Assembly (NCBI RefSeq): GCF_049852125.1
Contig: NZ_CP187532.1
Location: 1,426,001 to 1,490,000 of the forward strand
Direction: 5' to 3'
DNA length: 64,000 nucleotides
Source of the DNA: Senimuribacter sp049852125
GTDB lineage: Bacteria; Bacillota; Clostridia; Peptostreptococcales; Anaerovoracaceae
Below the pieces are notes generated by a model. It was not told where the DNA came from, did not search any database, and was given only the letters and a program-made list of their open reading frames with translations. A program made the position numbers and the translations under genes. Below are positions 49,557-58,262 of the stretch, one piece after another. Each line of letters begins with the position of its first letter. The first letter of the stretch is position 1.

Positions 49557-50879
49557 ATGAATCAAAACAGAGCAAAAAAAGGAGTGCATCCGTATGAAGG
49601 AAAAGATCTGTCCAAGGACAGTTCCATTGCGGTCATTCCTGCGGCAGAAGTCATGGTCTATCCTTTGGCGCAGCATATTGGGGCGCCGGCGAAAGCAGTC
49701 GTATCTCCCAAAGACCGCGTTCTGAAGGGACAGATGATTGCAGAAGCCGACGGATTTATCTCCTCTCCGATTTACAGCGCCGTGTCAGGCACGGTAAAAG
49801 CCATCGAAAAACGACTGGTCGTAAATGGAGAGAAAACAGAATGCATCGTCATTGAAAATGACGGCGCAGAGGAAACAGCGGAAGGGTATGGCAAGGCGCG
49901 CAGCCTTGACAGCTTATCCGGCAAAGAAATTATTGATGTAATTACGAAGGCAGGGATTGTAGGATTAGGAGGCGCAGGTTTTCCGACCGGCGTAAAGCTT
50001 TCCCCGAAGAATCCGCAGGACATTGATACACTGATTATCAATGGCGCGGAGTGTGAACCGTATCTGACTGCGGACTATCGTCTGATGTTGGAAAAAAGCG
50101 ATGAAATTCTTCTGGGGGCAAAAGCAGTGCTGAAACTGTTTGAGAAAGCAAAGGTTGTCATCGGCATCGAAGACAATAAACCTGATGTGATCAGACTGTT
50201 TGAAGAAAAGACTGCAGCAGAAGAAAAAATTTCTGTAGAAGCATTGAAAACCAAATATCCGCAGGGCGGAGAACGACAGCTGATTTATACTGTAACAGGA
50301 AGAAAAATCAATTCTAAGATGTTGCCGGCTGACAAAGGATGCCTGGTGATCAATGCCGCTACCTGCTTCGCGATTTACGAAGCAGTATACGAGAATAAAC
50401 CGTTGATCCACAGGATTATGACGGTAACCGGGGAAGCAGCAAATGCGCCGTGCAACCTGGATGTGCCTCTAGGTATGTCTTTTGAACAGGTTCTCGCAGC
50501 GGCAGGCGGCGCAGGAGAAGACGCGGTGAAATACATAGCAGGCGGACCGATGATGGGAACTGCCATGGCAACGCTGGATGTACCTGTGGTAAAGGCATCT
50601 TCCGCCATTCTTGTATTCTCGCAGGATGATGTTGCGGTGCTTTCGGAATCGGCATGTATTCATTGTGGACGGTGCGTCGGCGCCTGTCCGAGCAATTTAA
50701 TTCCGCAAATGCTTGCAAAGGCGGTCAAAGCGGAGAACTATGAAGAGTTTGAACGTCTCGGCGGTATGGAATGTATGGAATGCGGCTGCTGTACGTATGG
50801 CTGTCCGGCAAAGATTCCTCTCACGCAAATGTTCAAACTGGGTAAGGCAAAAGTGCGCGAAATGCGTATTGTTGGTTAA
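49557..50879 (+). CDS. rnfC: RNF complex subunit C
   Basis: The 440-residue peripheral subunit is the NADH-side entry of the RNF ferredoxin:NAD+ oxidoreductase. GLGGAGFPTGVKL (about 138-150) forms the flavin/NADH-binding region, and two [4Fe-4S] motifs lie near the C-terminus: CIHCGRCVGACP and CMECGCCTYGCP. TGAGGAG precedes the ATG. It opens the six-gene order C-D-G-E-A-B, the usual one in clostridia such as Acetobacterium woodii. Confidence 0.96.
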   Translation: MNQNRAKKGVHPYEGKDLSKDSSIAVIPAAEVMVYPLAQHIGAPAKAVVSPKDRVLKGQMIAEADGFISSPIYSAVSGTVKAIEKRLVVNGEKTECIVIENDGAEETAEGYGKARSLDSLSGKEIIDVITKAGIVGLGGAGFPTGVKLSPKNPQDIDTLIINGAECEPYLTADYRLMLEKSDEILLGAKAVLKLFEKAKVVIGIEDNKPDVIRLFEEKTAAEEKISVEALKTKYPQGGERQLIYTVTGRKINSKMLPADKGCLVINAATCFAIYEAVYENKPLIHRIMTVTGEAANAPCNLDVPLGMSFEQVLAAAGGAGEDAVKYIAGGPMMGTAMATLDVPVVKASSAILVFSQDDVAVLSESACIHCGRCVGACPSNLIPQMLAKAVKAENYEEFERLGGMECMECGCCTYGCPAKIPLTQMFKLGKAKVREMRIVG

Positions 50880-50895
50880 GAAGCAGAGGTGTTTT

Positions 50896-51840
50896 ATGTA
50901 TAACGTTTCAGTATCCCCCCATGTGAGGGAGCAAAGCACGACCCAGTCTATTATGCGGGACGTGATCATCGCACTTCTTCCGATTCTCGCTTTTGGCGTA
51001 TATCATTTCGGATTTGGTGCGCTGCAGGTGATCATCATTTCAGTAGTCACCTGTGTAGTTGGAGAACTTCTATTTGATTTAGCAGTGAAGAAGCCGGTTA
51101 CGGTGTTCGACGGCAGCGCAGTGGTAACGGGTCTGATTCTGGCAATCAATCTGCCGGCTACCGCAATTTGGTGGATGCCTGTGCTGGGCGGTCTGTTTGC
51201 CATCGTTGCGGTTAAGATGCTATTCGGCGGATTGGGACAGAACTTTATGAATCCGGCGCTTGCGGCAAGATGTTTCCTGTTGATTTCTTTCTCAGGAAGA
51301 ATGACAGATTTCACCCTGGACGGTGTATCTGCGGCAACACCGCTGGCAAGCATCAAGGCCGGAGAAATTCCTGATTTGCTATCTTTGTTCTTAGGATTTC
51401 ACGGCGGCTGCATTGGAGAGGTATCAGCGCTGGCAATTCTGGCTGGCGGCGCATATTTAATCATAAAGAAGATAATTTCTATTCGGATTCCTCTTACCTA
51501 TGTGTTGTCCACCGTTGTGTTTATTTTGCTGATTAACTTGATTAACGGCGGCGATACCAGCGCAGCTTATCTGGCGGCGCAGGTACTTTCTGGAGGACTT
51601 TTGGTCGGCGCATTCTTTATGGCGACCGATTATGCAACCAGTCCGATTACGGTGAAAGGGCAGCTGCTTTACGGCATGCTGCTTGGACTGTTTACGGCAT
51701 TGTTTAGAACGGTAGGATCTTCTGCAGAAGGTGTTTCCTATGCGATTATCATCTGCAATCTGCTGGTGCCGCTGATTGAAAAGGTAACCATTCCAAGACC
51801 TTTCGGCAGTGAAAAAGCGAAAGGGGGAAGCAAGGCATGA
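50896..51840 (+). CDS. rnfD: RNF complex subunit D
   Basis: The 314-residue membrane subunit (about nine helices) begins YNVSVSPHVREQSTTQSIMRDVI. GLGQNFMNPALAARCFLL and FFMATDYATSPIT are conserved; the threonine/serine-containing latter region is where RnfD carries covalent FMN. The start at 50896 follows AGAGGTG; the frame is open much further upstream into rnfC, but that part is not a plausible start. rnfG overlaps the stop by 4 bases. Confidence 0.95.
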   Translation: MYNVSVSPHVREQSTTQSIMRDVIIALLPILAFGVYHFGFGALQVIIISVVTCVVGELLFDLAVKKPVTVFDGSAVVTGLILAINLPATAIWWMPVLGGLFAIVAVKMLFGGLGQNFMNPALAARCFLLISFSGRMTDFTLDGVSAATPLASIKAGEIPDLLSLFLGFHGGCIGEVSALAILAGGAYLIIKKIISIRIPLTYVLSTVVFILLINLINGGDTSAAYLAAQVLSGGLLVGAFFMATDYATSPITVKGQLLYGMLLGLFTALFRTVGSSAEGVSYAIIICNLLVPLIEKVTIPRPFGSEKAKGGSKA

Positions 51841-52925
51841 AGAAATCATCAACGTTAACCAATACGCTGGTTCTGGTCGTAGTAACTTTCGTGGCGATTT
51901 TGGCGCTTTCCGTGGTTTATCAGGTGACGAAAGCCCCGATCGAACAGGCGGAGATCAATGCCAGAGCAGAAGTGTACAAAGTTGTTTATCCGGAAGCAGA
52001 AGGTTTTGCGCAGATTGACAATACAGAAGCCCTTCTGGAAGGCTCTGCGGATCTGCTAAGTGAGGCAGGCTACAGCGGATGCTTTGTCAACGATGTATTG
52101 GCTGTAGTGGATCCGACTGATTCCAGCGGTACACCAAAGGGCTATGTCATCGCGGCAACTTCTCCTAGTGGTTACGGCGGCAATATTCAAGTCGCAATCG
52201 GTATTACTGCAGACGGTGTGCTGACCGGATTCAACGTAGTTTCTCACGCTGAAACCGCGGGTCTGGGTTCCAAATGTACAGAACCTGCGTTTACAGAACA
52301 ATTTAAAGGAAAGAAAGCGGAGACACTTGCTTACAGCAAGACAGGGGCTTCCGCTGATAACGAAATCGACGCAATCGGCGGCGCTACGATTACAACCGGC
52401 GCTGTAACAGATGCGGCAAACGCGGCAATCGCATTCTATCAGGCTCATTTCGGCGGCGGACTTGCACCGGTGGAGGAAGTGGACCCAATGGCGAAGGCGT
52501 TCCCGGATGTAGACCCGGAAAGCATGATTGACCATAAAATGGACGAAGTGTCCGGTGAAAATTATACGGTCAATGCGGTGAAAGAGGTCAAGGACGCCGG
52601 CTATGTGGTGATTGTAACGGCACATAATGGGTATGACGGCGATTTGCAGATTGCCCTGGGCATCGGAAACGATGGGATTATCAAAGGATTTTCCACGTTG
52701 GTCTGCAATGAGACAAAGACATTGGGAGGACAGTGTACCAGTGATGAATTTGCGGCACAGTTTGTCGGCATGAAAGCAGATCCTGTGTCTCATGTGGCCT
52801 CCGGCGCGAAAATGGAAAACAACGAAATCGATATGATTGCCGGTGCGACGATCACCACTGACGCGGTGCTGACAGCAGTAAACGGCGCAATCGATTACTA
52901 TCATAAGGAACTGAAAGGAGCGTGA
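51837..52925 (+). CDS. rnfG: RNF complex subunit G with two FMN-binding domains
   Basis: The 362-residue protein is nearly twice the usual RnfG length (about 190-210). One N-terminal membrane anchor (about 10-30) is followed by two FMN-binding domains outside the membrane: about 75-205 with IGGATITTGAV (181-190) and about 225-360 with IAGATITTDAV (334-344). Both keep the GAT motif that receives covalent FMN from ApbE, and both have the GYGGNIQVAIGI / GYDGDLQIALGI strand. A duplication within RnfG would place two flavins in series. It overlaps rnfD by 4 bases. Confidence 0.93.
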   Translation: MKKSSTLTNTLVLVVVTFVAILALSVVYQVTKAPIEQAEINARAEVYKVVYPEAEGFAQIDNTEALLEGSADLLSEAGYSGCFVNDVLAVVDPTDSSGTPKGYVIAATSPSGYGGNIQVAIGITADGVLTGFNVVSHAETAGLGSKCTEPAFTEQFKGKKAETLAYSKTGASADNEIDAIGGATITTGAVTDAANAAIAFYQAHFGGGLAPVEEVDPMAKAFPDVDPESMIDHKMDEVSGENYTVNAVKEVKDAGYVVIVTAHNGYDGDLQIALGIGNDGIIKGFSTLVCNETKTLGGQCTSDEFAAQFVGMKADPVSHVASGAKMENNEIDMIAGATITTDAVLTAVNGAIDYYHKELKGA

Positions 52926-52930
52926 GAAGG

Positions 52931-53611
52931 ATGAAAGCAGTATTAGAAAGATTATACAACGGCATCATCAAGGAAAACCCGACCTTTGTGCTCATGCTCG
53001 GTATGTGTCCGACTCTGGCAGTTACCACCAGCGCCAGCAACGGCTTTGGCATGGGCGTAGCGACCATGGCGGTACTGATTATGTCCAACCTGATTATTTC
53101 ACTTCTGCGAAAAGTGATTCCGGGCGGCGTCAGAGTACCGGTCTACATCATCATCATCGCATCCTTTGTAACTATTGTGGAGCTTTTGATGCATGCCTAT
53201 ATGACATTCCTGTACGAAAGTCTTGGGATTTTTATTCCGTTGATCGTAGTAAACTGTATCATTTTAGGCAGAGCTGAGACTTACGCGTCTAAGTACGGAC
53301 CGTTTCTTTCCGCCTTTGACGGCGTCGGGATTGGTCTCGGATTTACATTTGGTTTGACCGTCATCGGTATGGTCAGAGAACTGATCGGAAACGGAACCAT
53401 CTTTAATACGCAGATTATGCCGGAAAGCTATGAGCCGATTTCTATTTTCGTTATGGCGCCGGGTGCGTTCTTCGTACTTTCTATTCTCTGTATGATACAG
53501 AATAAGTTAAAATTAAAGGGTGCAAACCGTCACGTAAAAGGCGAAGGCGGATGCAGCGGAAATTGCGAAACGTGCCCTGCTGCTGGTAAGGAGGTAGAGA
53601 AGAATGAGTAA
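52931..53611 (+). CDS. rnfE: RNF complex subunit E
   Basis: The 226-residue six-helix membrane subunit is of the RnfA/E type: NPTFVLMLGMCPTLAVTTSA at the N-terminus and IPLIVVNCIILGRAET in the middle, with conserved cysteines (CP, NC) that are proposed to hold an in-membrane Fe-S centre. The C-terminus has an extra Cys cluster (GGCSGNCETCPAAG) that may bind metal. ATG at 52931 is spaced 11 bases from AAGGAG; a GTG at 52922 is too close to it. Confidence 0.95.
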   Translation: MKAVLERLYNGIIKENPTFVLMLGMCPTLAVTTSASNGFGMGVATMAVLIMSNLIISLLRKVIPGGVRVPVYIIIIASFVTIVELLMHAYMTFLYESLGIFIPLIVVNCIILGRAETYASKYGPFLSAFDGVGIGLGFTFGLTVIGMVRELIGNGTIFNTQIMPESYEPISIFVMAPGAFFVLSILCMIQNKLKLKGANRHVKGEGGCSGNCETCPAAGKEVEKNE

Positions 53612-54182
53612 CAGTTTGTTTTTAGTACTTCTTACGACAGCGCTGATTAACAATGTTGTATTGAGCCAGTTCCTTGGAATCTGTCCGTTTCTGGGCGTAT
53701 CCAAGAACGTGAAGACGGCAGCGGGTATGGGAGGCGCGGTAATCTTCGTCATTACCATCGCTTCTGCAGTATCCAGCTTGCTTTACGATTTTCTTCTGGT
53801 GAAATTTGATCTGACCTACCTGAAAACCATCGTGTTTATCATGGTAATCGCTTTCCTGGTACAGCTTGTTGAGCTGTTCCTGAAGAAGATGATACCGCCG
53901 CTCTATCAGAGCCTGGGTGTGTTCCTGCCGCTGATTACCACTAACTGTGCTGTTTTAGGCACGGCGCTGACCAATGTACAGTCGGGAAACGACTTTATCA
54001 CCAGCGTGGTATCCGGCATCGGTACTTCCATCGGCTTCTGCATTGCGATTATCATCATGGCAGGCGTTAGAGAAAAGAGTGAAACCAATGATTTTCCAGC
54101 GTCCTTCAAAGGAACGCCGGCAGTACTGATGACTGCGTGCCTGATGTCCATCGCATTTTATGGATTCGGCATGTTAGCATAG
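53604..54182 (+). CDS. rnfA: RNF complex subunit A
   Basis: The 192-residue six-helix membrane subunit is homologous to rnfE in inverted topology: NNVVLSQFLGICPFLGVSKN and LGVFLPLITTNCAVLGTAL contain the conserved cysteines. It overlaps rnfE by 8 bases. Confidence 0.96.
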   Translation: MSNSLFLVLLTTALINNVVLSQFLGICPFLGVSKNVKTAAGMGGAVIFVITIASAVSSLLYDFLLVKFDLTYLKTIVFIMVIAFLVQLVELFLKKMIPPLYQSLGVFLPLITTNCAVLGTALTNVQSGNDFITSVVSGIGTSIGFCIAIIIMAGVREKSETNDFPASFKGTPAVLMTACLMSIAFYGFGMLA

Positions 54183-54195
54183 AGGAGGGCAAGAT

Positions 54196-54996
54196 ATGAA
54201 TATGAATGAAATTATCATCGCAGTAGTCTCTCTGTGCGTTATCAGTGCAATCATCGGTATCGCGCTTAGCATGGCAGAAAAGATTTTCCATGTAGAAGTC
54301 AACGAGCAGGAAGTAGCCGTACGAGAAGCGTTGCCGGGCAGTAACTGTGGCGGCTGCGGCTATGCGGGCTGTGACGCCCTTGCAAAAGCTATCGCAGAGG
54401 GAAGCGCGCCTGTGACCGCATGTCCTGTAGGCGGAAAGCCGGTAGCAGAAGAAATCGCCAAAATCATGGGACAGGAAGTTGGCGAGATGGAACGGAAAGT
54501 GGCTTATGTCAGATGCAGCGGCACCAGCGATATGAAGCAGGTGGATTACCAGTATATCGGAATCGAAAGCTGCGCCTATGCTGCGAAAATGCCGGGATCC
54601 AGTCCGTATGCCTGCAAATACGGTTGTCTGGGCTACGGCTCCTGTGCGAAAGTATGTCCGGAACGGGCAATTCGCATCATCGACAAGAAAGCTGTTGTAG
54701 ATGAAGAACTTTGTATCGCCTGTGGGAAGTGCATCAAAGCTTGTCCGCACGATTTAATCGAATTGGTACCGGCAGCCTCAACCCACAGGGTACAGTGCAT
54801 TTCTCTCGCTAAGGGTAAAGAGGTCATGAACGCGTGTAAAGCGGGCTGTATTGGATGCGGACTTTGTGCGAAGAACTGTCCGTCTGACGCCATTGTGATG
54901 GAAGACAACATTGCAAAGATCGATTACAGCAAATGTGTTCACTGCGGTGTCTGTGCGGAGAAATGTCCGAGAAAGATTATCAGAGTGTTTAAATAA
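54196..54996 (+). CDS. rnfB: RNF complex subunit B
   Basis: The 266-residue ferredoxin-oxidising subunit has an N-terminal membrane helix (about 5-27), then the CGGCGYAGCDALAKAI cluster, then further ferredoxin-like motifs: CKYGCLGYGSCAKVCP, CIACGKCIKACP, CIGCGLCAKNCP and CVHCGVCAEKCP. Together these give at least five [4Fe-4S] sites. GAGGAGGG precedes the ATG. It ends the rnf operon. Confidence 0.96.
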   Translation: MNMNEIIIAVVSLCVISAIIGIALSMAEKIFHVEVNEQEVAVREALPGSNCGGCGYAGCDALAKAIAEGSAPVTACPVGGKPVAEEIAKIMGQEVGEMERKVAYVRCSGTSDMKQVDYQYIGIESCAYAAKMPGSSPYACKYGCLGYGSCAKVCPERAIRIIDKKAVVDEELCIACGKCIKACPHDLIELVPAASTHRVQCISLAKGKEVMNACKAGCIGCGLCAKNCPSDAIVMEDNIAKIDYSKCVHCGVCAEKCPRKIIRVFK

Positions 54997-55017
54997 TCAC
55001 AAAACATTGATAAAATA

Positions 55018-55046
55018 TTGACAATTGGAAGATTGTTCGATATGAT
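55018..55046 (+). promoter_or_regulatory. Promoter of the repeat lipoprotein gene
   Basis: TTGACA (55018-55023), a 17-base spacer and TATGAT (55041-55046). A near-consensus promoter, so the lipoprotein is expressed separately from rnf. Confidence 0.8.
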
Positions 55047-55097
55047 ATAACTAGACGCTAATACTAAAGTATGAAAGGAATTTTAGGAGAGAAAATT

Positions 55098-56081
55098 ATG
55101 CTGAAGATGAAAAAATTATTGATCTCTGCACTGGCAATCGCTATGGTACTTTCCTTTGCTGCTTGCGGCGGCGGAGATGACAACGGTGGCGGTGAAGGCG
55201 GAGACGCGAACGCTGCAGGCGCTAAGACTGGTTATGCAGTAGTAAGCTCCATCGCTGATGTTGAGGACAAGACTTTAACGATTGATTCTGTTGTTGCAGC
55301 TGCGCTTGTAGATGCAGATGGAAAAATCATCAGCCTGAAGGTTGACGAAATGCAGATTAAGCCTGATCTGGGTACAGATGACGGTACTGTTTCTGATCTG
55401 AGATCCAAGCTTGATAAGAAGGAAGATTACAACATGAAGGGCGCTTCCCCAATCGGAAAAGAGTGGTACGAACAGATTGCTGCTTTAGAAGAATGGGCGA
55501 AGGGCAAAACTGCTGATGAAGTAAAGGCTGCTATCGGTGAAGACGGTTATCCGACTGACGAAGATCTGACTGCAGGCTGCACCATTTACTTGACTGACAT
55601 CGTAAAGGCTGTTACTGCTGCAATCGACAATGCACAGGACTTAGGCGCTTCTGCTGATGATACGCTGAAGCTAGCTGTAACTGCAGAAAAATCCTATCAG
55701 AGCAGTGATGAGAATCTGCAGTACGACGCAGCTTATGCAGCGGTTACTGTAGACGCTGACGGCAAAATCACTTCCTGCCTCATCGACGCTTCTCAGGCAA
55801 AATGCGCGCTGGACGGCGGCAAGTTCAAAGTAGAGGCTGGCAGCTATGCAACCAAGAAAGAATTGAAGGAAGACTACAACATGAAGGGCGCTTCCCCAAT
55901 CGAAAAAGAATGGTATGAACAGGCTGAAGCTTATGAAGCTTGGGCAAAAGGCAAAACCGTAGACGAAATCAAAGGCGCTGTTGACGGCGAAGGCTATCCT
56001 TCTGATGAAGATCTGAAGGCTGGCTGCACGATTGTAGTTTCTGCCATCGTTTCTGCTATTGAAGCAGCAATGGCTCACTAA
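55098..56081 (+). CDS. Lipoprotein with two ~140-residue repeats, RNF-associated
   Basis: The 327-residue protein starts with a lipoprotein signal (LSFAAC, lipid Cys23), then a Gly/Asp linker and two repeats at about 44-180 and 190-327. Each holds a beta-rich first part (VVAAALVDADGKIISL, AYAAVTVDADGKITSC), then DYNMKGASPI.KEWYEQ, EWAKGKT and DGYPTDEDL.AGCTI. The first part recalls FMN-binding domains, but no GAT flavinylation motif is present. At DNA level the DYNMKGASPI segments (near 55,420 and 55,870) are almost identical, which suggests recent duplication. The start follows TAGGAGAG. Position between rnf and apbE implies an extracytoplasmic redox partner; this is inferred. Confidence 0.72.
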   Translation: MLKMKKLLISALAIAMVLSFAACGGGDDNGGGEGGDANAAGAKTGYAVVSSIADVEDKTLTIDSVVAAALVDADGKIISLKVDEMQIKPDLGTDDGTVSDLRSKLDKKEDYNMKGASPIGKEWYEQIAALEEWAKGKTADEVKAAIGEDGYPTDEDLTAGCTIYLTDIVKAVTAAIDNAQDLGASADDTLKLAVTAEKSYQSSDENLQYDAAYAAVTVDADGKITSCLIDASQAKCALDGGKFKVEAGSYATKKELKEDYNMKGASPIEKEWYEQAEAYEAWAKGKTVDEIKGAVDGEGYPSDEDLKAGCTIVVSAIVSAIEAAMAH

Positions 56082-56093
56082 GTATGAATGGAC

Positions 56094-56127
56094 GAAAAGA
56101 GAGCAAGGGCTTCTTTGCTCTCTTTTC
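56094..56127 (+). terminator. Hairpin between the lipoprotein gene and apbE
   Basis: GAAAAGAGAGCAA (56094-56106) pairs perfectly with 56115-56127. The T-run is inside the stem (CTCTTTTC) and the apbE start is only 11 bases further, so this may be a partial terminator or control apbE translation. Confidence 0.6.
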
Positions 56128-56138
56128 CATAACAGACT

Positions 56139-57194
56139 ATGAAAAAGAACATTATCCTGTTATTGATCACTCTGATTGTATTTTGTTCCGGCTGCGGCAG
56201 TTTGTCGTCTGCAGAAAAGGAACGTTTTTCTTCCAGTTTTATCGACTTGTTTGACACTGCGTCAACGGTCATCGCTTATGACGAGAGTCAGGAAAGCTTC
56301 GATGCACACATGGAAGCCTTTCATCAGAAGCTGGAAGAATATAATAAGCTGTATGATATTTACAATACTTACGACGGTATGGTAAACCTGGCGGTTGTCA
56401 ACAAGCGTGCAAAGGACGGTCCTGTAGAAGTTGACCAAAAGATTCTTGCTCTTTTGGAATACTGCAGGGAAGTCTATACCATGAGCAAAGGTAAAACCAA
56501 TATCTGCTTCGGCACAGTGCTTTCTCTCTGGCATGACAGCAGGCTTTACTCCGCAAACAATCCTGAGGAAGCGTATATTCCTGACAGAAAGGATTTGGAG
56601 GAAGCAGCCAAACATACAGAATTTGACGATTTGGTGATCGATCGAGACAATTCTACTGTTTATTTTAAAGATCCGGCTCTGCAGCTGGATGTAGGTGCGG
56701 TAGCCAAAGGTTTTGCCGTTCGGGAAGTCTGCGCATGGGCGCAGGAACATCTCTGGTCGTCGGCAGCGATCAGTATCGGCGGCAATGTGGTGACATTCGG
56801 CTATAAAAATGACGATGGAAGGACCCTTTGGAATATCGCAATTGAAAATCCCGACCCGGAGGCGACAGAGAATCTGGTCAGTCTGTCTCTGACAGATTTA
56901 TCTGTGGTAACCAGCGGCGACTATCAGCGGTATTACACGGTTGACGGAAAAAAATACTGCCATATTATCGATCCCGACACACTGATGCCGGCAGACTATG
57001 TAGCAAGTGTATCGGTGCTCTGTCCGGATTCTGCTATGGGCGACGCACTGTCTACGGCGCTGTTCAATATGTCCATCGAGGAGGGAAAAGCCTTGATTGA
57101 TTCTATGGACGGTGTAGAAGCGGTCTGGGTGAATCAGAATTATCAACGAACCTACAGCACAGGCTTTGAAGCATATATCAAAAATGAGGAGTAA
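56139..57194 (+). CDS. apbE: FAD:protein FMN transferase
   Basis: The 351-residue lipoprotein (FCSGC lipobox, Cys about 19) transfers FMN from FAD to threonines of FMN-binding proteins. Typical features are DVGAVAKGFAVREV (about 187-200), ISIGGNVVTFG and the metal/catalytic SGDYQRYY then CHIIDPDT. It should flavinylate the two RnfG domains, RnfD and the FMN-binding protein encoded next. No Shine-Dalgarno sequence is visible before the ATG; a hairpin occupies that region. The next gene starts 4 bases after the stop. Confidence 0.94.
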   Translation: MKKNIILLLITLIVFCSGCGSLSSAEKERFSSSFIDLFDTASTVIAYDESQESFDAHMEAFHQKLEEYNKLYDIYNTYDGMVNLAVVNKRAKDGPVEVDQKILALLEYCREVYTMSKGKTNICFGTVLSLWHDSRLYSANNPEEAYIPDRKDLEEAAKHTEFDDLVIDRDNSTVYFKDPALQLDVGAVAKGFAVREVCAWAQEHLWSSAAISIGGNVVTFGYKNDDGRTLWNIAIENPDPEATENLVSLSLTDLSVVTSGDYQRYYTVDGKKYCHIIDPDTLMPADYVASVSVLCPDSAMGDALSTALFNMSIEEGKALIDSMDGVEAVWVNQNYQRTYSTGFEAYIKNEE

Positions 57195-57198
57195 TCAA

Positions 57199-57783
57199 AT
57201 GAAGCAGAATGCACATTTTAATCCAAAATCATCCAGTTGGGTGATTTCGCTGGTCGTGATGATTGCGATTTCCGCGGCGGTGGTATTTGGCTCGGAAGCG
57301 ATTTACGGCAGCGCCAATAAAAAATTTACAGAACCGGTGGAGGTAGGCTTTACCGTTTCCTCTACGAAAGAGATAGATATTGCAAGCTCCAATGCCGCAG
57401 ATTATCATGTAACCGCGGCAGAAGAAGCATACGATGCTTCCGGTGCGCTGGTAGCATATGTAATCAAATGTACGACTGTGGGATACAATGCGGAAAGTCC
57501 CATTGAATTGGCTGTGACAATTTCCGCGGATGGAACCCTGGTATGCGGCATAGACGTGCTGAGCCAGAAAGAGACGGAGTATCTGGGCGAAAAAATTGCG
57601 ACAGATGCTTTTAAAGGACAGTTTACAGGCAGATACCTGCCGGTGATTATAACCGGTGACACCGCAAAGGGATCTCCGATTGACGCTGTTTCTAAGGCGA
57701 CCATTTCTTCTAAAGCGGTAGTTGACGGCGTAAACAAAGCACAGGCATTTGTGCTTGAAAACTACGTAAAGACGGGGGCTTAA
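57199..57783 (+). CDS. FMN-binding (RnfG-like) extracytoplasmic protein
   Basis: The 194-residue protein has one N-terminal membrane anchor (about 14-33) and one FMN-binding domain with the motif DAVSKATISSKAV (about 160-172), where the usual Gly is Lys; such variants still end in AT-x-[ST]. The start at 57199 follows GAGGAG; an earlier in-frame start lies inside apbE. Adjacent to apbE by 4 bases, it is very likely an ApbE substrate and may take electrons from, or replace, RnfG. Confidence 0.85.
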   Translation: MKQNAHFNPKSSSWVISLVVMIAISAAVVFGSEAIYGSANKKFTEPVEVGFTVSSTKEIDIASSNAADYHVTAAEEAYDASGALVAYVIKCTTVGYNAESPIELAVTISADGTLVCGIDVLSQKETEYLGEKIATDAFKGQFTGRYLPVIITGDTAKGSPIDAVSKATISSKAVVDGVNKAQAFVLENYVKTGA

Positions 57784-57816
57784 AGCAAATCCCAATTTTA
57801 TGATAGGCGAAATAAT

Positions 57817-57859
57817 AAATGCTGAGAGGTTGAAAAGTTTCATCCGTCTCAGCATTTTT
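57817..57859 (+). terminator. Terminator of the apbE transcript
   Basis: AAATGCTGAGA (57817-57827) pairs with TCTCAGCATTT (57847-57857), followed by TT. Confidence 0.75.
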
Positions 57860-57945
57860 AGTGCGAGAAAATAAGAATTAAGGAATATACAACTTTAATA
57901 TTAAAGAAACTAATTTAACGATTTTTATTATTTAACACAATACAC

Positions 57946-57974
57946 TTGAATATATAGATAAGATATGATATGAT
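57946..57974 (+). promoter_or_regulatory. Promoter of the two tiny membrane genes
   Basis: TTGAAT (57946-57951), a 17-base spacer and TATGAT (57969-57974). The rest of the 57,860-58,043 gap is A+T-rich and holds nothing else I can name. Confidence 0.6.
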
Positions 57975-58043
57975 GTATATAAAAAGTGTAAAACAATATT
58001 TATATATAATATTATTTGAATTAGTTGAACCTGGAAATTACTA

Positions 58044-58262
58044 GTGAATTCTAAGATGAGAAAAAGTAAAATCACAGGCGATGATGTATGGCATATTATG
58101 GTAGCGTTGCTTCTTGTAGCGATTTTGTTTATGCAATTCAAAATCGCTTCACAGAGACAGAGAACGGAGATTGCGATTAGTAATTTTGAAGCGAAGGCTG
58201 TCCATCAGCTGGAAGATTTGAATTACATTGTGTCTGATTTATTAGAGGAAAAAGATGAATAA
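58044..58262 (+). CDS. Small single-helix membrane protein, unknown
   Basis: The 72-residue protein starts at GTG (GGAA 7 bases upstream) or at ATG 58056. One helix (about 17-33, WHIMVALLLVAILFMQF) is followed by a charged, possibly coiled-coil tail (IASQRQRTEIAISNFEAKAVHQLEDLNYIVSD-type, heptad-like). It overlaps the next gene by 8 bases. Not recognised. Confidence 0.5.
   Translation: MNSKMRKSKITGDDVWHIMVALLLVAILFMQFKIASQRQRTEIAISNFEAKAVHQLEDLNYIVSDLLEEKDE

Noticed and set aside
50713..50895. N-terminal extension of rnfD into rnfC
   Set aside because: RnfD proteins begin near YNVSVSPH; ATG 50896 has a good ribosome site and the extension is out-of-frame rnfC sequence.
52056..52904. Long minus-strand frame opposite rnfG
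   Set aside because: Same reason: a shadow of a strongly supported gene; the product looks like composition-driven sequence.
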